From positions 570,587-634,586 of the forward strand of contig MNCI01012629.1 in NCBI GenBank assembly GCA_015680685.1: DNA of 64,000 nucleotides, read 5' to 3'. This document shows positions 22,289 through 34,700 of this stretch, piece by piece. The DNA is from Gnetum montanum (taxonomy: Eukaryota > Streptophyta > Gnetopsida > Gnetales > Gnetaceae). The notes below the pieces were generated by a model. It was not told where the DNA came from. It worked only from the letters and a program-made list of their open reading frames with translations, and ran no database searches. The stretch's first letter is position 1. The number at the start of each line of letters is the position of its first letter. Both the position numbers and the translations under genes were made by a program.

Positions 22289-22739
22289 ATTTATTGTTGG
22301 TCACGTGAAGCCTTGTCACCTAGTGGCATAACTAATAGGATATAAACCTTTTTAATCAAAATTAATTTGATTTTCATTTTCGTTTGTTTAAGAAAAAAGT
22401 AAAGGGTATATTGTTATTATTTCAAAAAGAAAGAGAAGTTATAGGGTAGTTGTTCAATGTTATATGTGTATGGAACAAGTTTCCTTTTCAATTTTTAAAT
22501 ATCATGATGGTGATAAATTCCCCTTGGTGGTTACAACTAAATTTTAATTTCCCATGGTACTTATAACCACCAAGTAGGCCACTTGGCAACTATAGGCTTT
22601 TTGTCTCCATGGTGATCACTTGGCAACTGAATAGGCCACTTGGCAACTACATGGGACACTTGTCAACTACAACCTTTTTATCTCTATGGTGGTTATAACC
22701 ATCCAAAATAGTTGTAACTTACCTAACTACCTTTGAACC

Positions 22740-22749
22740 CTATAAAAAG
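22740..22749 (+). promoter_or_regulatory. TATA box of TRG-2 3' LTR
   Basis: CTATAAAAAG in the same context as 16603-16612. Confidence 0.6.
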
Positions 22750-24088
22750 GCTTTAAGGGTCAAGGAGGAAAGGACACTCGGGATCACACACTTGGGGTCA
22801 CACATTGTGAAAGATTGCTTGTAAGATGACTGGCTAAAGAAAAGATTTGAGCCTCTTTGTATAGTCCTGTGAGTTATTTTTATTTTTATTTTATTTAAAT
22901 TGTTTAGCTAGTGGTTTAGGTAGTATCATGCTTGGCATGTAATTTTGGGATTTTTAGATTGCTCTTATTATTTTTGTTGCATGATAGAAAATTTCTGTTA
23001 AAATTTTGCCATAGAAGTGCTTGTGTTGAAAAGCATTAAGAGCATTTTAGTAGTAAATTTTAATATTGTGAAACATATAAGAACTGCTATTGAGATTGTT
23101 GTAATAGAGCCTCTACTTGTAGTCATGCCGTTTAACGATTCAATAGTCAAGAGGGTTCAAAAAATCTTTGGTATTTTGATGGGACCAGAATAGCTTCTTT
23201 TTATCTTTAAAGTGAATCTCAGTGGTATTTCAATAAAAAATTTTCAAGTCTTTCGAAGGTTCTGTTGAATGCAATTGTTGACATCCATTATTTAGCCAAA
23301 ATGGAGTCTCGTACGTGATAGTTTACGTAGCAATTTTTTGGTAGCATAGTAGGATAGTCTTGAAGAAATTGCTTATTTGAGCCTTAGAAGTTTGAAAAAT
23401 TCATAGATATTGAATTTGGGATATATTTATTGCCAAGTGTTTACTCGTATCATTTTACCTTGTTTAAATATTTGAGGTCTTAACACAAATCTGCTTTCCT
23501 TTCTGTCTATTTCCATGGAATCTTGCTCTATTTCTAGTTTTCTTGTGGAACTATCTCTTTCTCTGGGGAAAAATAGAAGTAGATTCGTAGATTTGTGCTC
23601 AAATTGTTTTGCAAAATTTTATTTATTACAAGTAGGTATTATAAGGACCGCGTTCACTAGGTAATTGAACAAAATAGGAACTCTCAACAACTCACAATAC
23701 TTCGTAAAGTTGGCTAAATCTATTTAAGATAAGTCATTTGTAGTTTACACACAACGCAATCGTTTGAGATTTCACAACTGCACACCGCAACAGCACACAC
23801 ACATACTCACATTAACTACTGAGTCTATTTGGAGGTATCTGGGCCTTGGTGTTGCCAGAGACCAGCAAGCACCTAAATCCTGTTCGAGGACACTCGTTGG
23901 TGATCGCGTCCCAAACGATTGACAAAAGTCACAAAGGCTTCTTTCTATGAATCTTCATTGATTGGTTCTTTCTCAAAACTATAATTTTCTTGGAGTGTAC
24001 AAATTTTATTTTCAATACATTCTTTTTCAACCATTTTACTTTTTCCATTTGAAGTAATGTTATCATTCATCAAAGGTTCACTATAGAT

Positions 24089-24832
24089 CTATATTTGATT
24101 TGGTTCTCCTTTCCAAGGTAGCCACATGTGAGAATAATCTGTTGATATGTAACCTGAGAAATTCTTGCTCCAACTTCTACTCAATAAGGGACTATGAAAA
24201 TCTTGTATATCTGCCACTTGAATAGTAACTCTACTTTTGATGAGGGGTTCAAAAGAAATTTCCAATAGAACATTTGGTAATTGACCCACAATCTTCACTT
24301 TACTTTTATCGACTTGAACAATATTTTTATTTTATTTTTCAGGAATCAAACCAAGTTTCTTACATATAGATAATGGCATTATAGTAGACGTAGCTCTAGA
24401 ATCAATCAAACAATTATGTAAGTATTTATCCTTTAATTTCATTGTCAAAAGGAAAGGAGGAGCTTCCTTATCAGGAATAAAATCATACGAGGTCTTTAAT
24501 TCCTCATCATTATTAGACACATAACTTAACTCTAATTCTCTAACTCTCCTTTTATCTTTAATGAACTCTAAAGCCTTTCTTTGTTGATCGCCTATTTGAA
24601 GCAACTGGTAAAAGCTAATATTGGCTTTGACATGTTTAAGGTCTTCAATCAAATCATACTCTCCATCACCAATAAAGCTTGGTTTCTTTATCTATTTATT
24701 AAAAGACTGATTTGGAGTGCTTTTCTCTACTTGATTGTCTTTACCTCTATTCTTATCTCTTCTATTTGGCTCAAATGCTTTTCTCTTAGTAGATGGATTA
24801 GTAATAACATTTGGGGGTCTAGAAGTAGTTAA
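24089..24832 (-). pseudogene. TRG-1 aspartic protease
   Basis: Minus-strand equivalent of 19002-19658. The active-site motif reads LIDSRATSTIMPLSICKKLG: the conserved Gly after Asp-Ser is Arg (GGA to AGA), which should inactivate the enzyme. A stop follows KLGLIPEK, and a second segment (24298-24089) continues with SRVTIQVADIQD and LLSRSWSKNF. The tail is severed at 23928 by TRG-2 and resumes at 13903. Confidence 0.8.
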
Positions 24833-24841
24833 TATTTATTT

Positions 24842-25165
24842 TTATTGGAGACTATATCCATTTTCTTCATTATTATTACATTCTTCATCTAAATACACAT
24901 CTTCTTTAGAACTTGATAGAGAATAAGTATCACTAGATCCATTGCTAGAATATTTACTTGCATAATGAACACTAGATAACTCATTATTAGATTCAATATC
25001 AAGAAATTTGGACACAATTAGGTCACTTTCATCCTCATCTTCTTCTAACTTAGTGTCTTGATGTTTATGCTTTTTATTATTTCTTTGTTCCTTGATATTA
25101 ACTCTTGCCAAGGCTTTTTCAAGCTTCACTATTTTGTTAGACATATCTCTCATTAATTATCCTTT
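24842..25165 (-). pseudogene. TRG-1 gag acidic C-terminal segment
   Basis: On the minus strand from 25153: MRDMSNKIVKLEKALARVN, a probable short coiled coil, then a very acidic serine-rich tract. It corresponds to 18552-18860 in TRG-2. It is likely part of one gag-protease frame now broken by stops. No zinc knuckle is visible. Confidence 0.65.
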
Positions 25166-26095
25166 TTCAGATTCTACTTTTTCATGTTCTTTCTCTATAT
25201 TAACATGAGGTGGACTTCGTAAATATTTAAATTGAGAAAAATCTTGCATAGGAATCATAACTCTTTCTTCTCTTTTTTGAATTGCAATATTTTCTTCAAG
25301 ATTCAAGTTCAACTATTTTTCTAACTGTATAGCTTCACTAAAGTAGTCATTTAGTGTAGTTAAGTTTGGAGTTCTCCTTAACCAAATTGAAATGTTGGGG
25401 TTGACAACCTTAAGAGAATTTTCTTTAAGCATTTCTTCTGATGGTCTATATTTTCTTTGAAAGAGTCCATAAATTCGTTAAAACTTAATGTTAAAATGGC
25501 TAATTGACTCTTTAACTCCTTGCTTAGCTTGTATCATACCATAGTATAGTTGTTGTTGATCTAATTGATTACCAAACTGGGCCAAGAAAAGATTCTTCAT
25601 GTCATCCCAACTTGTAATACTATTACTTGGTAAGTTCAAATACCAAATCTGAGCTATATCCTTTAAATTTGATACAAACAACCTACAAGCTTGATCTTGA
25701 TGTTGAATATTTGCATGAGCTAAAGTTAACTCAAACATGTGAATATATTCTTTAGCTAAATAATCTTTTCTAGGAATGAAAGTCTCAGGAAAATATTTGT
25801 AAACTATCTTAGGAATATCATTGTAATTTTGAAATCCTAATGTTGTATCTCTTTGCCAAGGATTTGCCATCCTATTCCTTTGGATAATTGAACTCTTAGA
25901 CTTTCTAGATCTTCTCTTATAAATCAATAAACCAGATATAATGGGTGATCTTCTTGATCTTCTAGTTTTCACTCCACTACTTGTTCCCAATTCAAAAACT
26001 TTATTTTGTTCTTCTTCTGATGAAGAATCAGTCTTAGAATCAAGACTATCTTTTGAAACTTTTAAATTTTTCAAACTATTAATCTTCTTGGTAAT
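25166..26095 (-). pseudogene. TRG-1 gag
   Basis: The frame 26074-25478 (198 codons) keeps the gag core that TRG-2 has lost: KDYLAKEYIHMFELTLAHAN, DQACRLFVSNLKDIAQIWYL, PSNSITSWDDMKNLFLAQFG. This is the Ty3-type gag pattern of a W-Y-x-x-L box followed by a W and an F-L-x-x-F box. The upstream part carries the acidic and RRSRRSP patches. Downstream, 25460-25170 continues with RRTPNLTTLNDYFSEAIQLE in broken frames. The protein would package element RNA. Confidence 0.8.
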
Positions 26096-26195
26096 GAACT
26101 GAAAATAGTTTTTAATTTCTTAAGCCTTTATAGTAACAAAGAATTGTTAATATTCTAAAATTATAAGGCTTATGAACTTAGAAGCTAAATTTTCA

Positions 26196-26213
26196 GCCCT
26201 CCTTCTAGGGCCA
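26196..26213 (-). other. Primer-binding site of TRG-1
   Basis: The minus strand reads TGGCCCTAGAAGGAGGGC, seven bases after the 5' LTR end at 26221. It matches the TRG-2 and Tat sites except for one or two bases. Confidence 0.6.
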
Positions 26214-26220
26214 AAAGAAC

Positions 26221-29200
26221 TGGTGGTGACCGTTTGGGATGCGACTACCAACGAGTGTCCTCGAACAGGATTTAGATGCTTGCTAGTCTCTGGCAACACC
26301 AAGGCCTAGATATCTCCAAATAGACACAGTAGTTAATGTGATTATGTGTATGTGTTGTCATAAAAAATGAAACAGTTGGATTGTGTGTAAAATTGTAAAT
26401 GACCTATCTTAAAGAGATACTACCAACTTTGCAAAGTACTGTGAGTTATTGAGAGTTCCTATTTTGTTCAATTGCCTAGTCTATGCAGTCCTTATAATAC
26501 CTACTTGTAACAAATAAAGTTTTGCAAAAACATTTGAGCACAACTCTATGAATCTACTTCTAATTTTCCCCAGAGAAAGAGATAGTTCCACAAGAAAACT
26601 AGAAATAGAGCGAGATTCAATGGAAATAGAAAGAACAGAAAACGAAAGTAGATTTGTGTAAAGATCTCAAATGTTTAAACAAGGTAAAATCATATGAGTA
26701 AACACTTCACAATACAGCTATCACAAATTCAATAATTGTGAATTGTTCAAACTTCCAAGGCTCAAATAAGAAATTTCTTCAAGACAATCCTACTATGCTA
26801 CTCAAAAAACATTACTGTGTAAACTATCACATACCAGACTCTATTTTGGCTAGATAATGGATGTCAAAAATTTTGTTCAATAGAACTTTCAAAAGACTTA
26901 ACAATTTATGATTGAAATACCACAGAGATTCACTTTAAAGATAAAAGAAGCTATTCTGGTCCTATCAAAATACCAAATATTTTTTGAACCCTCTTAACTA
27001 TGGAATCGTTCAACGGCTTGACTACATGTAGAGGCTCTCTTACAAAAATCTCAATACTGGTTCTTATACATTGCACAATAATAAAATTCACTATTAAAAT
27101 GCTCTTGAGGCTTTTGAACACAATCTCTTCTATGGAAAAAGTTTAATAAAATTTTTTTATCATGCAACAAGAATAATAAGAGTAATCTAAAAATTCAAAA
27201 ATTACTTGCCAAGCATGATACTATCTAAACCACTAGCTAAACAATTTAAAGAAAAAAAAAAAGAATAACTCACAAGACTATGACAAAGAGACTAAAATGT
27301 TGTCTTTAACAAGTCATCTTACAAGCAATCTTTCAGCAGGTCTTCTTTACAAATGCTCTTCCCCCAACCACCAAGACACAGAGCGATACCCCCCTCAGAG
27401 ACCCCTTTCCTTCCTACCCTTGAAGCCCTTTTATAGTAACCTCAAGGTAGTTACAATCATCATGAGAAGGTGAGGTAAGTTACAAACATTATGGGTGGTT
27501 ATAACCACCATAGAGATAAAAAAAGTTGGAGTTGACAAGTGTTCCATTTAGTTGCCAAGTGGCCCATTCAGTTGCCAAGTGGTCACCATGGAGATAAAAA
27601 AAGTTGTAGTTAACAAGTGGCCTTTGTAGTGGTTATAACCACCATTTCAATTGAGAGGCTACAATTTTAATGAAATTACAAAATTTATAGGAAATTTAAA
27701 ATGAAGCCAAGTATCTAGTGGCTATATTCACCATAGGGTTAATGTTTATAGGTGATGAATATCTTGTAGTTGCAACCATCATGATAGACTAGGGACCCAT
27801 GGAATCATAGTCAAGATGTCTACAGCATATTATTGCATGAGTTTGTTTCATCAAGAGTAATTTTTGAACTGAAACTGGGATAATGAGTAATGCCCTCCTA
27901 TGCAAATATTTCAAATTAACAGGAAATCTGTGGCTATTAATCATCAAGATTTTAACCTGTAGCAAAGAAATGAAGAATTCCACCATTTGCTAGTGTGGCA
28001 TTGTTACTAGAACAATTGCAAATTCATCCCTGCTTCGATAGTTGCAGATGCTGAGTCACTGGTGTCGTCTAGATACACCGAAGCTCTATTTTTAGTGACA
28101 GTTATTCAGTATCAAAAGGTTTGAAACTCTTCTTAGCATCCTGAAAATTTTTGCATGAATTGTACGTGCCCTACACCAGTGAAGCCAAAGGCGCAATGGA
28201 AATGATTACAACCATCGTTCCCGGAGAGACCTCCATGTGTGCTCTGCATTCACTAAATTTCTAGGACTAGATTCTTGGTAGGATGCCCTTGTCTACAATG
28301 ATTTAATATTTTCATCAGCTGTGGTTATGCACTACATTTTTCTTGGAGTTTATTTCTCTACCATGCCCTAGTGCTCTATCAAATATGAGCTATAAATCCT
28401 ATTGAGTTTTTTCCCTTTTATGTAAAGACTCCACTCTTTGTATACTGCGAATTTTTGAAGGAGATCTTATTTTTCTTTTGTAGGTTCTAGGAGCAAATGA
28501 TAATTGTGGTTTAGGGTTCTAACCACTTGAAATATTTTCCCCAGATTTACCTAGGGCTTCCTGCATTTTTCTTTCTAAATTTATTTTATTGAATTTGTGA
28601 ATCAAGGACAACTTTTTTATGATTTAGGTGCTAATATTGGCATGATTTTGATATATTCTTGATGCTTGTCTTTCTTTTTTTCTTCTAAAACTATTGCTCA
28701 TAACCTGTTCTTGTTTTTCTGATTTTCATTGCTGATTCAAATGCAGAGTATATACAAAGTGATTGACAAATTGTCTTTTTCCAGTGTCTCTACTTTTGTT
28801 GTCAATAAACATTACTGTGACATCCAATTCTCAATTCTTATATATATTGCTAACTACATTTTAACTCTTATTCCTTTTCTCTCTTCTTCTTTTTGTTCTG
28901 CACTTCATATCCAGGGCACATGAACAAATAACTTCATGAAGACTACTGAAATTTCCAATGACCAGTTTACTATCAATTGTAGTTACTTGGATTCTTCATT
29001 TCTTTCTTCTTTAAATTTAGATGCTATTTCTCTTTATCTACAAACTGAAATTTTGTTTATTCTGACAAAGTAAAGCATTCTATATGCATTTTCTTGATAT
29101 TTTATAGCCTTTCCTCCAATCTTTCAGCATCTAAAATTGTTTTGCAATGGATCTTTAAAAGCTCTCTTATGAATTTAGTGAGAAAACATAGTTAATAGTT

Positions 29201-29316
29201 TGTGGAATTCTTGCCATTTCTCCAACTATGAATAAGAGAGTACTAAAAACTAAAAAAACCTTTAATCAATTTTATCATACCAACCTGTTCCATGAAATGG
29301 CCAAAATTTGCCAACA
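26221..29316 (-). repeat. TRG-1 5' LTR
   Basis: This 3096 bp LTR begins on the minus strand with TGTTGGCAAATTTTGGCC at 29316 and ends GGTCACCACCA at 26221. TATA (CTATAAAAGG) lies at 27427-27436 on the minus strand. It is colinear with 10550-13446. The U3 part (about 27660-29280) differs from that of TRG-2. On the plus strand it contains intron-like tracts ending in (T/C)AG at about 28480 and 28912. Confidence 0.85.
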
Positions 29317-29321
29317 TTAAT

Positions 29322-30170
29322 GATGATTGGTTTACCATTCCTTAAAAATTCACACTCCATTCCAATTGGTAAATTTTTTAGTTCTAAGGTCTCATTCTTG
29401 AAGTGATTAGGAATCACTAATAGTTATTATCATCTTCATTGGAGAGTTGAAACTAGACTTGTTCAATTTTGTCCATGTCTTCTATATATGCACAAGTTAA
29501 GCTCTTAGTTGGCTCCATGCATATTGTGTTACTATTTGAATTAGCTGTCAGCCATTAGGTGCCCTCCTACTTTGTAGTTGCTACATATAGATACCATTGA
29601 ATATTAATTTCTTACACATACTAATTGCATGCCTTAATGTATGTGCTTTTGATTAATCAAATATTTTGCATGCAATTGCACCCATTATCACTATACGTGA
29701 TGCATGGAATATGCTTCTTCTCAATTTTTCCTAACTCATTCTTCTAAGATAGTTCAAAGATAAGTCCCTTATACCCATTCACACATTGACCATGCTTAAC
29801 CAAGCCCTTCCCATGATGATGGGGAAGTAACTTGTATAGTTGTTCACCGTGATTACTAGAAAATTAGCAAGATAGGACCATCGACAAATTATGATCACAA
29901 TATCCTCCACTAATCCCAAACGGACTGTAATCAATTGATATGCTAATTCTAAATTGATGTTGCTCTTCTTAAGAGGTGGTAGGTTCCAAGATTTGTACAT
30001 ATCATGGGAGATGAGGTTAACTTCAAAACTAGAGTCAAGAAGAGCCTTACACGGTTCTTATCTAGTAATTTGTAGAAAGATGAGTAGAATTCCTAGATTA
30101 GATATTTTTGTAGGAAGGTTTCCAGCCTTGATCTAGTTAGAAACAACATGAGTTAGCATCACAATATAGA
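29322..30170 (-). pseudogene. G2 protease region
   Basis: Minus-strand frame 30000-29779 reads SWNLPPLKKSNINLELAYQL, LGLVEDIVIIICRWSYLANF and FPIIMGRAWLSMVNV, matching G3 at 56540-56760. The G-R-A-W-L box is the usual end of Gypsy proteases. The sequence continues, broken, to 29322, where TRG-1 is inserted; the gene resumes at 10549. The Asp-Ser-Gly active site is not readable here. Confidence 0.75.
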
Positions 30171-31700
30171 TCCTTGGTGGCACTTGGTTTGAAGGGTGCT
30201 CAAAGATATTGATGTAGAGGATGAGGGTATTGGAGATATAGGATGATTAGCCAAAGTAGGTTATGAGGGTTGGAGAGGACTATTGGGTGAAAAGAAGGGT
30301 TATTTCCATGATTGATAATCTAGATCACTTGGTTGGAAAAGTAGCTATGAGTGTATAGCCCTTGTAGCATTTCTTTGCTATGGTTGTGGAGGAATTTCAC
30401 CTTGCATGGATGGAGCAAGAGGTAATTGAGTTCAAGGTGAAGGTGTAGGTGTAGAGGGATGTGAAGGATGATAAGGATACTGATATGAGTTTTCCTTCAT
30501 GTAGATGGTGAATGTGTTTGATGGTACTCTAGAGGGTAATAGTGATGCTGGAATGATGCATGACTTACTAAAATTTTAGGGGAGATGGATTACTGAACAT
30601 AGTACCCATATGGATCTAGTTTACTGTAAGGGTATTGCTGCCTTGGTGGTGGCATTCCCCATGATTGTGGTTGGTACCACTATTGGTATTATTCATAAGC
30701 TTTTGGAGGAGTTCCACTTGGGTAGTAAGCTTGTTGTTGCTGGTGGAACTATCTTGGATTTCCTTGAGGATAAGGCAATCATCTTGGAGCATGCCTACGT
30801 GCTAGGTGGGGGTTCAAGGTCTATAATCCATATTCTTGAAAGTGTCACACCATAGGGACAAATCCCTTTGGATGTTCATATTGATAGATGTCACATTTAG
30901 TTTCATCATTATAGTTAGACTCCACAACTTCCTCTACTGTAGTAGCTTTATCCTTACCTCTTTGGTAGCCATTTCTAACTTCTTTTCATCATCTATGATT
31001 ATAATCACTATTTTTATCTTTGGATTCTTTAGCAATTTTTAAAGTGGTTTGAAACTTTTCATCCAAAAAGTCCCATAACTTGTCGACCTTGGCTAAAATG
31101 TCAAAAATATATTTTTGGATAGGCAAGGTCTTTTTGTTCATCACTTCATCAAGTGGTGATTCCTCCTCATCACAAAATCAAACCTCTCATTTTTTGATGG
31201 ATAGGTTCCTATTATACTCATCATCACTCTCCCTTTTTTGTAGCTCACATTCTTCTTTTTCTACCTACTTAATTAGCCTTTGGATCTGATGAGCTCCCAT
31301 TTTAGACAACCTTCCTTGGGCATACACCCCAAGGGTTCTTCATTTTTGTCCTAATCCCATCTATGATGTGGTGAAGTTGTTCTCTCTGAGAATAATATTG
31401 GCTAGGACATCTATGTAGGAGTGAATAGTATTAGTCCATGATGGCATCCAAGGGTTCATGTACTCCTTGTTTCTAGCCCTAGACTTGCCTTATTAGATTA
31501 TTAACTCTAGAGTACATTTGATATTTTTCATTGAATAGTTCTAACATGATACTCCATCTTCAGATAGATTTTGACTCTAAGGATTGGTACCAACTAGCAG
31601 TATCAGATACAAGATATTGTGGTTCCTGTGTGAGCCTGTAAATACACAATTGGATGCACAGGAGAGTCATAGGAAAAGTTAGTATTAGAGTAGGATCTTT
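30170..31700 (-). pseudogene. G2 gag
   Basis: On the minus strand from about 31600: DTASWYQSLESKSI, stop, RWSIMLELFNEKYQMYSRVN, then LDAIMD and YYSLLHRCPSQYYSQREQLH. This is the Ty3-type gag core (W-Y-x-x-L, then W-x-x-x-x-x-x-F). The rest to 30170 is low-complexity and stop-laden, corresponding to the gag-protease linker. The N-terminus is cut near 31700. No zinc knuckle is recognised. Confidence 0.7.
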
Positions 31701-32600
31701 TTGTTAGTTTCAATTCCTCTCAACCCTTTCCTCAGTGCATGCACACAGTGTAATAATTGTAATTGTACAAAACCTTTATTCGAGTGTGATGTACTTGGAC
31801 ACGTACATGACTAATAATAAAGATTGACATTACTTCATCATTGTAGCATTCACTTAGTTTTAACTACTTACTATTATTGTTATTTATTGCTTTCTTAATT
31901 AATATTTCTATACCCTCATTTCCTATCCCTATTATTAAACGTGGAATGTGTACGACTTAATCATGAGCATTTAAGTGTGACTACTTGATATCCCAGTAGT
32001 GTACCTTGGACATCTGCTTGGTAATCCTAGTAGTAGTACATGAGGTCCAAGATGTGTATATATGATTAAGGATGGATTCTCATTGCACTTAGGCTAGCTT
32101 AGATTCTCTTCTCCTTTTTCCTCTTAGCTTAAAAATAAGTTATTTTCCATTATCCCTAGGAGTAGCATAGTGATAGGAAACACGTCATACACCTCACTCT
32201 AGACTCAACCATACATTACAAAGAAAATACTAGTCTAGGTGGGAAGACAATGAACTACAATCAATGAGTAACTATCTAGATATCACAACTAGTTCATCTG
32301 CAGAGTTTGACTAGATCGTGCATGAATGGTCATATTCGTATAGTTGAGTGTAGGGGTACTTAGCCACTCATCAAAGGGATAATGATAGATGAAGTGATGA
32401 AGAAGAATGAAGTATGCCAATGGAGTAATGATAGTATGCCAATGTTCTTCTCATCATGATCCTTATTATTCCAATTTTTACTTTCATCTTTTATCATTAA
32501 AGAAGAGTAGCATCCTGTTAGAGTTTATGAACTAGTCAATCATAGTTTCACTAGGATAAGTGGATGATGTGATTACCATCATCAGTGGCTAGTCTTGCCC
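31701..32600. repeat. Spacer between head-to-head G copies
   Basis: No gene is visible. AT-rich sequence separates the truncated G2 gag (minus) from the truncated G4 protease (plus). About 32305-32375 resembles 1155-1225. It may be a remnant of another LTR or the junction of a rearrangement. Confidence 0.3.
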
Positions 32601-33330
32601 TATAGATTTTCTAGCAATTCATGTTATTAAAAGTAATAGAGAACTTCCAAAAATCATGGGAAGAGCTTGTCTTAGCATTGTTGATGCTAATCATGCGATT
32701 TGCAACTTGTCCTTGGAGATATCCAAGGAAGATGAACCTAACATCATACAAAAACATAGAGTTCCATGTATCACATATAGCAATAATGGATATAATTGCA
32801 TGCAAAGAATATGGGCCATCATATGAGAAGATACCAAGGCATGTAATAAATGTATAGAAGAAATATGCGTGCAAACATATCTATATGCAATAGTCACATA
32901 ATAAGAAGGCACTCAATGGTTGATCACAAATGAACAAAATCAATCGAATAAGTACATGAAACCAATAGAGAAAATTGTTAGTGCCTACATTGAAGAGGTT
33001 GATAATTTGAAATAGTTACAGAAAAGGCACTCCTACCCATGAATAAGTTAAGAAGAAGAGATAGACTAGGGAAAACTAGAGATCCTATATACTATGGAGC
33101 CAAAACCACTAGAACTAAAATCCCTACCAACAATATTAGAGTATGCTTTCCTAAATAATAAAAAACAGTAATAATCAATGCCAATATAAAAGAAGAATAG
33201 AAGAGGAATTTGCTAGAAGTAATTAATAGATGGTCCATGGTACTCACGTGGTCTTATGATGAGATTTGGAAATTAATCTGAGAATCTATCAACATTAGAT
33301 ATATACTAATCTTGCAATTAAACCATGATT
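32600..33330 (+). pseudogene. G4 protease remnant
   Basis: In a plus frame 32640-32840 reads ELPKIMGRACLSIVDANHAI, NLSLEISKEDEPNIIQKHRV and CITYSNNGYNCMQRIWAI, matching G3 (CKGDFPIIMARECLSTID and following). It begins inside the protease, so gag and the active site are missing. The stretch to 33330 is the protease-RT linker with many stops. Confidence 0.7.
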
Positions 33331-34270
33331 CCAACCCCAAGGAAGGTTCAATCCCAAATTAAAAGAAGTAGTCAAGCAAGAGTTTGAGAAATTTCTAAAG
33401 GTAGGATTCATCTATCCTATTTTGGATAGTAAATGGGTCAGTCCCTTAGTGATATTTCCAAAAAATGAGGGAAAGTGATGAGTATGCATTGATTTCCAAA
33501 TGTTGAATGCTGCTACCTTTAAGCATCACTTCCCTATACCATTTGTTAATTAGGCTCTAGATAACATCACAAGACATGAGTATTACAGTTTCCTAGATGG
33601 ATACAATTAATATAATTAGATCCACATTACACCTGAAGACTAGGAGAAAATGACATTCACCAATCCATTGGGAATGTTTGCCTATAGTTATATGTCCTTT
33701 GATCTTTGCAATGCACTAGCCACCTTCTAGATATTTGTACTAAGAATCTTCTAGAAACAAATTGGAAATGGTGTCGAAGTATTCATGGATGATTTTTTAA
33801 CATATGGGCTAGATTTCAAGTAAGTACTAGACTAGTTAGAATAAGTATTGAAAATATGTATGGAAACTAATCTCAAGCTCAATTGGTAGAAAAGCCACCT
33901 TATGATCCAGGATGGTATAGTGTTGGTACATAAAATGTCTCAAAAAGGTATTGAGGTAGATCTTGAGAAAATTCAAATCATATAGAATATCACTCAAAGG
34001 CCACAAATAGTAAAAAATGTAAGATCATTCTTGGGTCACATGAGATACTGTAGAAGATTTATAGAACATATTTTAAAGATCGCAAATTGACTCATGGAAC
34101 TCACTAAAAAGGATGCATCCTTCAAATGGATAGAGTCATGTGAAAAGGAATTTGAAGCTTGAAGCAGAAACTAGTTGAGACACCAATCCTTCAAGCTCTA
34201 AATTGGTCTAGACCTTTTCACATCATGATCGATGCATTCAATTATGTGCTTGGTGTAGTATTGACATAGT
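33331..34270 (+). pseudogene. G4 reverse transcriptase
   Basis: RT motifs occur in order: EVVKQEFEKFLKVGFIYPI, WVSPLVIFPKNEGK, CIDFQMLNAATFKHHFPIPF, FLDGYN, stop, YN, stop, I, a degraded MPFGLCNA (reads MSFDLCNALATF) and the catalytic VEVFMDDFLTYG near 33785-33810. The connection part has RSFLGHMRYCRRFIEHILKI and DASFKW. Most stops are TAG or TAA at expected Gln or Trp sites. It copies RNA to DNA in intact elements. Confidence 0.85.
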
Positions 34271-34700
34271 TAGATGATTAGAAGAGACATTATTATATAC
34301 ACTATTCTAGTAGAAGCATCACTAGAGCATAATTGAACTACAACACAATGGAAAAAGAGTTGTTGGTTGTGATGTACATGCTTGAGAAGTTCAAACATTA
34401 TGTGCTAGGGTATCAAATTTATGTCCATACTAATCATAGTGCCATATATTTTTTCATGGATAAATCAATGATTAGTCCTAGAGTGATTAGATGGCTCATT
34501 ATTTTGCAAGAATTCAACATCACAATGACTAATAAAAAGGGCACATAAAATGTGGTAGCCAATCATCTCTCAAGCTTAAAGTGGGATGCCAAAGATCAAG
34601 TAGAACCTTTATTTGACAAATTCCTTGATGAGAAACTATTTATTGAAATAGTAAAGGCTATAAATTTGACAAGGAAGTAATGAAAAATAGAATATCTGAC
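34271..34700 (+). pseudogene. G4 RNase H
   Basis: The frame 34333-34548 reads NYNTMEKELLVVMYMLEKFK, HYVLGYQIYVHTNHSAIYFF and SPRVIRWLIILQEFNITMTN. The T-D-H motif is T-N-H, so a catalytic-region Asp is Asn. HIMIDAFNYVLGVVLT precedes it. It is attached to the RT as usual in Ty3 elements. Confidence 0.85.

Larger units (their letters stand above)
13904..23927 (+). mobile_element. TRG-2: gag-protease LTR retrotransposon inserted in TRG-1
   Basis: This 10,024 bp element has a perfect target duplication GTCAC (13899-13903 and 23928-23932). The LTRs are 13904-17792 and 20077-23927. The internal region is only about 2.28 kb and carries a primer site, decayed gag, protease and a polypurine tract. 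RT, RNase H and integrase are absent, as in TRG-1, so the lack of pol is a family trait rather than damage to one copy. It is opposite in orientation to TRG-1. Confidence 0.9.
20077..23927 (+). repeat. TRG-2 3' LTR
   Basis: This 3851 bp LTR is colinear with the 5' LTR. It starts TGTTAGCAAATTTGG and ends GATTGACAAAA, aligning with GGTCGCCAACA of the 5' copy, so the terminal CA has decayed. GTCAC follows directly. It has TATA at 22740 and one fewer sub-repeat than the 5' LTR. It often keeps CAG/CTG where the 5' LTR has TAG/CTA, for example 21252-21280 against 15072-15100. Confidence 0.9.
10550..29316 (-). mobile_element. TRG-1: non-autonomous gag-protease LTR retrotransposon, minus strand
   Basis: The whole element is bounded by TGTTGGCAACC at 10550 and its inverse at 29316, and flanked by the perfect 5 bp target duplication TTAAT (10545-10549 and 29317-29321). 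Its LTRs are 26221-29316 (5') and 10550-13446 (3'). The internal part (26220-23928 plus 13903-13447) encodes gag and protease only; no RT or integrase is present, as in TR-GAG type elements. A second family member (13904-23927) is inserted in the protease-region tail. It sits inside G2 between protease and RT. Confidence 0.85.

Noticed and set aside
30610-30855. 81-codon plus frame
   Set aside because: Antisense shadow of the G2 gag-protease linker on the minus strand.
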